Source of the DNA: Erodium maritimum
Lineage: Eukaryota; Streptophyta; Magnoliopsida; Geraniales; Geraniaceae
DNA length: 64,000 nt
Direction: 5' to 3'
NCBI GenBank assembly: GCA_963921825.1
Contig: OY997592.1
Span: 33,908,252-33,972,251, forward strand
Shown in pieces: positions 57,221 to 64,000 of the stretch. The translations under genes were made by a program, and so were the position numbers. Within the stretch, counting starts at the first letter, position 1, and each line of letters opens with the position of its first letter. The notes beneath the pieces are model-generated. The model saw nothing but the letters and a program-made list of their open reading frames with translations, was not told the origin of the DNA and searched no databases.

Positions 57221-58166
57221 TGTAACACCGCAAGGTGAAATAATACCCTCCCAAAGTGGTTGCCGCACACCACCAAGGCTGCTGCCACTAGGGTTTAGTT
57301 TTTATATTTCTTTTTTTTATTAATGTCCTAGTTCGAGAGTATTTCCTTTTAATGCGTTGTATTAGGTTTTGCTAAGTTGAGTAGGTGTTGGTAATTAGAA
57401 TTGTAGTAGGACTGGGTGAACAAGTAATCTCCTTGGCTGTATATACCAAGGGATTATATTGAATAAAGTAGACTTGAATAATAAGAATATTTTAGTCTCT
57501 TCGAAGGTCTTTGAGTTCCCTCTATAATGAGCTCGTGCTCGGGTTCCATGGCGCGAATCCAGGACCGTAACATAGTCGTCTCAGCAGTTCCCTTACCTGT
57601 AGGAACCTTGTCCTCATTTGACTCGCCCAGTGTAGCCTTTGACTGCAGCAAAAATCACTGCTGACGAAGACTGTAGTGATGATGAAGCATACGGTCCGGG
57701 TCATAAGTGTTTGAAGTTTTTTTGGTTAGAATTGATCAAGGACGAAGACGGAGCTGTCGGCTGGACATGGATCTATCTTCTACGCTTGAGGTCAAGCGTC
57801 ATGCGCGAGGGGGGAGTGATGTTACGGGTCGTACGGCTCGTACAAGGTGGAATAATACCCACCCAAAGTGGCTGCCGCACGCCACCAAGGCTGCTGCCAC
57901 TAGAGTTTAGTTTTTATATTTCCTTTTTTTAGTTAATGGCCTAGTTTGAGAGTATTTCCTTTTAATGAGTTGTATTAGGTTTGGGTAATTAGAATTGTAG
58001 TAGGATTTGGTGAACAAGTAATCTTCTTGGCTATATATACCAAGGGATTATATTGAATAAAGTAGACTTGAATAATAAGAATATTTTAGTCTCTCCGAAG
58101 GTCTTTGAGTTCCCTTTATAATGAGCTCGTGCTCGGGTTCCATGGCGCGAATCCAGGACCGTAACA
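57221..58166 (+). mobile_element. Related small LTR element, plus strand, nested
   Basis: LTRs at 57221-57572 and 57820-58166 share the sequence of the surrounding element in opposite orientation. The 247-bp interior encodes DDEAYGPGHKCLKFFWLELI (57660-57725), like the minus-strand host element's DDEAYGPGHKCIKFFWWELV, and has a polypurine tract (CGAGGGGGGAGTGA, 57806-57819). No primer binding site follows the first LTR. No clear TSD. Confidence 0.75.
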
Positions 58167-58179
58167 CAAAACTCCATGG

Positions 58180-58402
58180 ATAACGACACAGAAGAAACTA
58201 GGGTTTCTTGTTGCTGTCCGCTGGCCTCGTAATTCTCTTCTTGCTGATTCGCCGATGCCTGAACGGATCTCGCACGAACCAGCGTCTTCAAGTCCTGAAT
58301 CATCGCCTTCAAGTCCTGAACCCTCGCCTTCCTCGCCTGTCAATCAGCTTCATAAGTCGCCATGAATGCGGCAAATTGTTGCTCCATTGATTTCGACTCC
58401 AT
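58180..58402 (-). pseudogene. Gag start of the small LTR element
   Basis: Just after the primer binding site the minus strand encodes MESKSMEQQFAAFMATYEAD, a stop, then QARKARVQDLKAMIQDLKTL with a heptad-like pattern suggesting a coiled coil. It is cut by the LTR at 58166. Gag identity rests on position and style only. Confidence 0.5.
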
Positions 58403-58779
58403 AACCCCTGGCTCTGATACCAATATGTTATGATCCTGGATTCGCGTAATGGAACCTGATTATGAGCTCGTTATAGAGGGAACTCAAAGACCTCGTAGAG
58501 AGACCAAAGTATTTTATTCATTTCTCAAGTCTATTGTATTCATGTAGCTCTCGGGTATAAATAACCCAAGAGGTTTCCTAAAACCGTAACCCTAATACAA
58601 TCATAATTGGTAATTACCTACCTTACATATTCCTAATATTACTTGAACTCAAAGACATTAATAAAAAGGGAAATAAACTAATTAAAGATCCAAATAAAAT
58701 CCTTGACCTACTTAATCTAACCGGCAGCAACAATGGTGGTATCCCACCTTGTACGGGCCGTACGGCCCGTAACATGTTG

Positions 58780-59270
58780 GGACAAGGTTCTTCCCATGTT
58801 GCATGTGCTGCTTGGACTATTGTCAAACAACTATCTATTTCTCGAGACACGAGTAATGTTGAATGCTACAAATGCCATCAATTTGGTCATTTCGTTAGTC
58901 AATGCAAGCTCTGTCGATACTACGATGACCGACCGTATTCGCCTACCTCCCTACTTGTTGTCCCTCCTACTATTCCTCTAAGTTAAACCATCGTTTTAGG
59001 AAATGGAACAACAACTGATTGCTTCCACTTTTTCTATGGATTGCAAGGCAAATCTTTATCTTTGGTGATTACCTTATATGTTTCGGTGCAACAAATCATA
59101 TTTGTTTCTACAGTCATGGGTCCCAAAATATTCGCAAGTACGAGGGCTTTTCTTAAGCATAATTGGTTTATGGGGACATCTACTCAAAAATTAAGGACGT
59201 TTCAGTTCGTCTGTTTTTTTTTTCTATTGTTGCATCTAAAAGAACTTTAGTCTCTTGGTAGGATACAACA
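58780..59270 (+). pseudogene. Copia gag zinc-knuckle fragment
   Basis: The frame contains NVECYKCHQFGHFVSQCK (near 58855-58910), a CX2CX4HX4C zinc knuckle typical of copia gag, then a degenerate ATNHICFYSHGS-like protease stretch near 59085. Sequence left of 56459 was contiguous with it before the small LTR element inserted. The polypurine tract and LTR near 61230 may be the 3' end of the same copia. Confidence 0.6.
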
Positions 59271-59304
59271 TAGCATAGGCGTCTTATCCACCCTAATTCT
59301 AAAG

Positions 59305-59560
59305 TTATTGTAAAAATCATAGAATATTATTAACGGTTCTTGTTTTTTCAACATAATAGGACTATCCATTTGTACAAGGATTAACTCCATATTGAATAGG
59401 AAAGACTAATGCCAACCAATACTATATTAGGAAAACCAAATAGGACTAGGAATAAGAAATAAACTAAACTCTAATATTCCTCTCACGTACAAGTCTGATA
59501 ACATGTTTTTGCATGTGTATAAAAATAAATTTCAAATTTTATTGAACCATCATTGTGTTG
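59305..59560 (-). mobile_element. Copia LTR fragment A
   Basis: Shares GTAAAA-ATAAAATATT, TTAACTC-ATA-AATAGGAAAGACTA and TAGGAATAAGAAATAAACTA with 60288-60880. It runs towards the assembly gap. Confidence 0.5.
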
Positions 59561-59639
59561 TAGCTGTCGAAAAACTGGGTTTTTTTTTCTTCAACACTCC
59601 CCTTTACGTGTAGAACTGGACATTTACATATATGTCATA

Positions 59640-59839
59640 NNNNNNNNNNNNNNNNNNNNNNNNNNNNNNNNNNNNNNNNNNNNNNNNNNNNNNNNNNNNN
59701 NNNNNNNNNNNNNNNNNNNNNNNNNNNNNNNNNNNNNNNNNNNNNNNNNNNNNNNNNNNNNNNNNNNNNNNNNNNNNNNNNNNNNNNNNNNNNNNNNNNN
59801 NNNNNNNNNNNNNNNNNNNNNNNNNNNNNNNNNNNNNNN
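59640..59839. other. Assembly gap of 200 N
   Basis: A run of Ns of round length, a scaffold gap of possibly arbitrary size. Sequence order across it is not guaranteed. Confidence 0.98.
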
Positions 59840-60285
59840 AACTTCTTCAAGACAACTACATCACATAATGATGGTGTGAAAATCTTCAAGCAACTACGTC
59901 GCATGACGGCGATGCAGAAAAATTTCAAGCGACTATATCGTATAACGATGGTGCAAAACATCTTCAATTAGCACAATAATAATGCCAACCATGTTGATTT
60001 TACATAGGCGCAAGAATGTATTATTTGTAGGAAAATCAGAAAACCTTAAAATAAACTAGAAAGCATAGGATTAGAAAAACGGGATGGACGTGAATGTCAG
60101 CGGATGAGTAGCGCCACCGTGAACAGTGACCGGGATGACACAGTGGCTGGTGTGAACAGTACTCGATGGGCAGTGCCAGCGATGAAAACAATAATGCCTT
60201 ATTCACCCACTAAATAAAAAATTAACGAGTGGGTAAAGCGATAATTTACTAAAATCTAACCTAAGATCGAAAAGGTTTTGATACC
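59840..60285 (-). other. Internal sequence next to a minus-strand copia LTR
   Basis: Contains about four imperfect 36-bp units around ACTTCTTCAAGACAACTACAT, ATCTTCAAGCAACTACGTCG (59840-59970). At 60276-60288 GGTTTTGATACCATGT is the complement of a tRNA-Met-type primer binding site (TGGTATCAAAACC), adjacent to the LTR that begins near 60289 on the plus strand. Confidence 0.45.
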
Positions 60286-60288
60286 ATG

Positions 60289-60890
60289 TAAAACTTATAA
60301 AATATTATGGGTTAATTGCGAAAAACTACAAAAGTTTTGTCCACATGGTAAAAAAACCACACCGAGTTTAAAAGTGAATAAAAACATACATTAAGTATTA
60401 TCCATATTCTTCTGTTAAAATAATGAACAAAATATTTTGTTTGGTTAAGTATTGAGCCCATATCTTTTACCCACAGTTCTTTTCAAGGTTATATGTTTTG
60501 ACCACAATAATTTTCAATGCTATATGTTTTGACGACAAAACTTTTGAATACTATATATAATGTTCACATATCATGTAGGGGTTAACAAAATTATTCATTA
60601 TTTTAACAAAAGACTGTGAGCAATACTTATTATATGTTTTTGTCTATTTTTAAACTCATGGTAGTTTCTAGCAAGTAGACAAAACTTTTTGTAGTTTTTA
60701 GCAATTAACCCAAATATTGATGATAATTCTTGTTTTTATCAATACAATACAATGGGAGCATCTCTTTATATAGAGATTAACTCTATACTAAATAGGAAAG
60801 ACTAATGCAAAGCAACGTAGCGTTACGAAAACCTAATAGGAGTAGGAATAAGAAATAAACTAAACTCTAACAGTTCCGAATTATCTGTTT
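60289..60890 (-). mobile_element. Copia LTR fragment B with MITE inside
   Basis: Same sequence as 59305-59560, interrupted at 60309-60711 by a MITE. The adjoining primer-binding-site complement suggests that this is the 5' LTR of a minus-strand copia. Confidence 0.55.
60309..60711. mobile_element. Mutator-like MITE (GGGTTAATTGC)
   Basis: A 403-bp inverted-repeat element with termini GGGTTAATTGCGAAAAACTAC and its near reverse complement. Flanks AAATATTAT (60300-60308) and AAATATTGA (60712-60720) match at 7 of 9. A truncated relative lies at 53592-53830. Confidence 0.82.
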
Positions 60891-61140
60891 CGAACAATTA
60901 TTTTAGGTATTAACATGTCTACTTCATCTATAAAGGGTGATGCTTGTAAGATGGTAAAAGTAAAACTCGTGGATTTACTTTACATGGAAGTCGTGTCTTT
61001 CACGGTTTTGAAATTATTCATAATAATTTGGGGGATTACACCAGTACTTTCTCATTCCTTCTATAAATCCAGTCATTTCATCCATGATGAGTATGATTAT
61101 CAAGTATCTATCTTTTTCATGTACCTTTGAATCTCCAATT

Positions 61141-61236
61141 GGCTGACATTACTTGCGTAACACGTCTTCACCAAGGCCATCATTTTCTGATAGACTAATT
61201 ATGGTTGGTTATCAACCCACTTCAATTTGAGGGGGT
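61141..61236 (+). pseudogene. Copia RNase H tail and polypurine tract
   Basis: Reads like the conserved copia end (ADIT, a VFTKA-like turn in a shifted frame, LIMVGYQPTSI), followed by TTTGAGGGGGTG at about 61226-61237, a classic copia polypurine tract. Confidence 0.6.
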
Positions 61237-61384
61237 GTCTATCGGGACAATTTAGCATATAGGCTTTAGAGTTTGAACCCAGTTTATGTTGTAATCCTAA
61301 TCCTTGTAGACTCAAGTAGTATATATATGTTCTTGTAACAACATTTCATCAATTGAAATACAAAATATATTCCTAAGATCAACA
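61237..61384 (+). mobile_element. Short copia 3' LTR
   Basis: Starts TGTCTATCGGG after the polypurine tract and ends near GATCAACA, with GTAGTATATATATGTTCTTG and AATTGAAATACAAAATATAT as promoter/poly(A)-like sequences. About 150 bp, with no partner LTR identified. Confidence 0.5.
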
Positions 61385-61454
61385 CTGGCCACATGGGAAA
61401 TGAGGACAATTAATAAGTCCTTACGGGAAATTTGTTAGATGGAAATCGAGAATT

Positions 61455-61574
61455 ATTGATAGTTTTTACTAACGGGAAACCGTGCCAAATTCATAGTGCA
61501 GTGCATAGACCTTTTTTCAAATGGTTGGTTTTCGTATGTGACCAATACATGAGGGCACATGTCAACAATTCCCC
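61455..61574. mobile_element. Right arm of a long-inverted-repeat DNA transposon
   Basis: Reverse complement of the left arm at 55393-55520: AGTTTTTACTAACGGGAAAC, CATAGTGCAGTGCATAGAC, and ending CAACAATTCCCC. Confidence 0.5.
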
Positions 61575-61584
61575 TTTTAATACA

Positions 61585-61990
61585 ACCAAATGCGTCGAGA
61601 ATGACTAATTAAGATATCAACATAATTACCAATTAAGTTAAAAAAAGATAATTACCATTTACGTATGTGAGGAGTTGTTATCCAGCAACCTGAAATTATT
61701 ATGCAGTCGCATGCACCAATATATTATAAGCTTTATGATATCAAGTTCCGTATAAATGTGTGAGTCCAATCTATATACAAGTAATTGAGCGTCATGTAAG
61801 GCAAAGACGTATGCAACTAGGTTAAAGTTATTCCACAAAACAAGACTGATTAGAGGTGTTGCTGACAGCATAAAAACAGGTAACTTGCAGGGATAGAGAC
61901 ATCAACAAAGACGAGAGCTGAAATATGTCTCCAAGTCTGTCATTTGGTAATCGATTATAGGGACTGCCTATTATCTACAGATAAAAGAGT
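61585..61990. other. AT-rich, no gene seen
   Basis: I looked on the minus strand for upstream exons of the beta-hexosaminidase (GGDEV-type catalytic exon) and did not find them here or to the window end. Confidence 0.4.
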
Positions 61991-61999
61991 TATAATTAA

Positions 62000-62430
62000 G
62001 GGATAATTGCAAAAAATGACCCTCACATATTAGGTCCTTACAACTTCTGTCCTTCAACAAAAAACCCTAGCAATTTCTACCCATATACTTTTCTTAATTT
62101 GCACCGTCAATGAAAAGTTACATTTTCCGTCCAAAATGGGTCATGTGCCTTGCACATCCACCCAAAATTTTAAAAATGCCATTTTCACCCTTAAACTCAA
62201 AGACACTTTTGGGGAAAAAAAATGTCCCTCAAATATTACATATTATCAGAAAATGTCCCTCAAGTATGATATTTTAACTTGTAATTGAGGCAAATAGGCC
62301 TTTTTTTAAAACTCTGTGATGGATAGTGCAAATTAAGGAAAGTACAGGGGTACAAATTGCTAGGACTTTTTCTTTAGGGACATAAGTTGCAAAAAACGAA
62401 TACTTGAGGGTCATTTTTTGCAAATATCCC
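62000..62430. mobile_element. Mutator-like MITE (GGGATAATTGCAAAAAATG)
   Basis: A 431-bp inverted-repeat element with termini GGGATAATTGCAAAAAATGA and TCATTTTTTGCAAATATCCC. Flanks TATAATTAA (61991-61999) and TTTAATTAA (62431-62439) agree at 8 of 9. Confidence 0.85.
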
Positions 62431-62439
62431 TTTAATTAA

Positions 62440-63060
62440 CTACTTGCTCTCTCTAATACAGGTAGGCAGGTAGCCCTAAACACATGATAGTTCAAGTAAA
62501 CATTGCATTTGTCAATTCCTATCCAAAGGTAACAACAATCAAATGAAATCCATCAAGAATATACCATGCAACACTTAACTTTGAGTGTTGCATGGTATTT
62601 AGCTGCCTTCTGGAGAACAAAAATGACGAAATATAAATAGAAGTGAATAGATGATTGCACAGACCCTTTCTAATCTAGACTTTCCCTCTCCGCCTGAGTC
62701 TTAACTCTGTTCGCTTACCTACTCTTCGAACACGCTAACGATCTCCCACTATGGAACACCACCTACCCTCACCACCAGACCTAGCTTTTGCCCAGCGTTG
62801 TCTGTCGCCAAGTCATCAGGACGCATCGCCAGAAAGCATAACCCATGAGTGTGCAAGGAATCATAACCCATGAGCGTTGCCAAGCGTTGTTTGAGAAAAT
62901 TTCAGATTTCATAATTTTAATTTTTCAAGAATTTCCTAAAAACGATTTATTTCGAAAATATATTTTAAGAATTTCCTAAAATAGCATTTCAGAATTTTTA
63001 ACTTTTATATCAGATTAAAAAAAAATCAAATCTGATTTTTAAATACATTTTTGTTACAAT
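62440..63060. other. Intergenic, no gene seen
   Basis: Contains an imperfect inverted repeat around ACCATGCAACACTTAACTTT / GAGTGTTGCATGGT (62564-62597), otherwise AT-rich without coding signal. Confidence 0.4.
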
Positions 63061-63069
63061 TTTAGCATA

Positions 63070-63433
63070 GGGATAATTGTCAAAACATGCACTAAAGTTT
63101 CGTCCACAAATGAAATAGTGCACAACGTTTCGTCCACGTTGTGTGGCTACCCTAAAGTTTCGTCCACAATATGAAATAGGGCACAACGTTTCGTCCACGC
63201 TGTGTGGCTACCCTAAAGTTTCGTCCACAAATGAAATAGTGCACAACGTTTCGTCCACGTTGTGTGGCTACCCTAAAGTAATTTGCTGATTTAGGTTTCA
63301 TAAGTAATTTTAAGTAATATTACTAACAAATGTTCGTGGACGAAACTTTGGGGTAGCCACACAACATGGACGAAACATTGTGCACTATTTCATTTGTGGA
63401 CGAAACTTTAGTGCATGTTTTGACAATTATCCC
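63070..63433. mobile_element. Mutator-like MITE related to the 30.5 kb copy
   Basis: A 364-bp element with termini GGGATAATTGTCAAAACATG and its reverse complement, and flanks TTTAGCATA (63061-63069) and TTTAGCATT (63434-63442), 8 of 9. The left half contains a tandem duplication of a unit holding GAAATAGTGCACAACGTTTC and GTCCACGTTGTGTGGCTACC (about 63095-63280, three copies). Confidence 0.9.
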
Positions 63434-63442
63434 TTTAGCATT

Positions 63443-64000
63443 TGTATTAATAATATATTTTGTTCATTTGTTATTTTAAAAATACTTTTATTCAATGACA
63501 TGTTTTGAAAATAAAATTTGATATGAGGGTAATTTAGTCTTTTTCAGCTGTGAGGGCAATTTTGTCATTTTATATAAAAAAAACTAACAGAACGCCTGAG
63601 ATGATCGAGCACCATTCCAAAGGTCCTTAGTTACACATTTTTTTTTTCATTGGACAGTTTTTCGTCTGTTTGAAATTCATAAAGTTATATTTTACCAGTT
63701 CTCTCAGAACAATATATCAGTTTTCTCCTATTATTTTACCTTAGTTTAACTCTTCCCTTTTTTCATTTGGCAACATTTGGGATTTAAGTAGTTTTAAAAT
63801 AAGTTTGGGGTGGATTGCCTTGTCATTACATTTTGATTTCTAGACTTCTGTTTTTTAAATTTTAATATTTTTCATACGAGTTCGTGCGTTAATCTGATTT
63901 CATCATCTATAAGTGATCTTCTCACCTTTTCTCTTTTGGATGAAGTTCCTTATTGTCATTAGGATAGAAAGTTTTGGCATTATCTTCAATTATAATTAGC
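63443..64000. other. AT-rich, no gene seen
   Basis: No exon, RNA gene or shared repeat was recognised to the end of the window. Confidence 0.4.

Larger units (their letters stand above)
56464..58774 (-). mobile_element. Small LTR retrotransposon, minus strand, TSD TGTTG
   Basis: LTRs of about 348 bp at 58426-58774 (5' LTR) and 56464-56811 (3' LTR), plus-strand termini TGTTATGATCC and CCGTAACA. Flanks TGTTG at 56459-56463 and 58775-58779 form a perfect 5-bp TSD. The primer binding site for initiator tRNA-Met (minus-strand TGGTATCAGAGC) lies at 58411-58422, four bases from the LTR. A short gag follows, then a plus-strand relative inserted at 57221-58166, then a remnant internal domain and a polypurine tract (about 56812-56825). 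No RT or integrase, so it is non-autonomous. Confidence 0.85.

Noticed and set aside
56750..57268. A 172-codon host protein on the minus strand
   Set aside because: It begins and ends inside LTRs of the small retroelement, and its core matches the gag-like remnant of the nested copy.
59553..59967. Open frames crossing the N run
   Set aside because: They exist only because unknown bases cannot form stops.
61890..61930. Possible upstream beta-hexosaminidase exon on the minus strand (FVDVSIPA-like)
   Set aside because: Too short, the frame is broken nearby, and it does not match the expected GGDE or DVPGH exons of GH20.
1..64000. tRNA, rRNA or snRNA genes
   Set aside because: None could be recognised by eye with confidence; a covariance-model scan would be needed.

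Overview
This is a repeat-dense segment of a plant nuclear genome, almost certainly a eudicot. The evidence is spliceosomal gene fragments (a beta-hexosaminidase, a ribosomal protein uL13/L13a), Ty1/copia and Ty3/gypsy LTR retrotransposons, a plant L1-type LINE, Mutator-like MITEs, and a nuclear insertion of chloroplast rpl2. I cannot name the species. There is no prokaryotic gene organisation, CRISPR array or operon. Only about a tenth of the window looks like ancestral host sequence. The rest is nested mobile DNA, most of it dead.

Layout. 1-5.9 kb: a minus-strand long LTR (family L, gypsy) split by an internally deleted plus-strand element of the same family (target duplication CCAAG). 5.9-10.8 kb: AT-rich DNA with a decayed minus-strand copia. 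10.9-11.6 kb: a broken RPL13a gene. 12.7-16.1 kb: a solo family-L LTR (TSD GTATC). 16.7-33.2 kb: a family-L gypsy element with two LTRs of about 3.3 kb, a degenerate pol, and a copia element nested in its 5' part. 33.2-37.8 kb: host DNA with spliced exons of an unrecognised gene, an rpl2 plastid insert and a short acyl-carrier-protein-like fragment. 37.8-42.6 kb: a minus-strand family-L solo LTR with an unusual GC-rich upstream half (TSD TAAAC), itself hit by a copia solo LTR (TSD CCCAC). 42.6-44.4 kb: copia LTR debris. 44.4-51.9 kb: a 5'-truncated LINE tail and a 7.26 kb LINE with a 13-bp TSD. 52.3-55.2 kb: the last four exons of a beta-hexosaminidase gene on the minus strand. 55.4-61.6 kb: a nest of small LTR elements, copia fragments, MITEs and a 200-base assembly gap. 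61.6-64 kb: AT-rich DNA with two more MITEs.

Working units. The only gene that still looks functional is the 3' part of the beta-hexosaminidase gene: four exons join in phase to a stop codon. Its upstream exons, including the catalytic Asp-Glu region, are not visible here. The RPL13a copy, all retroelement polyproteins and the acyl-carrier fragment carry lesions.

The most interesting signal is in the family-L LTRs, which are more than 3 kb long and highly structured. They have a W-box-rich start containing a perfect hairpin, GT...AG blocks that look like introns, a series of small covarying stem-loops, several tandem arrays, and a near-invariant GGTGAGCG-AA-CGCTCACC palindrome next to a splice-acceptor-like site. 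This is a candidate for an elaborate retrotransposon leader, not a new protein system.
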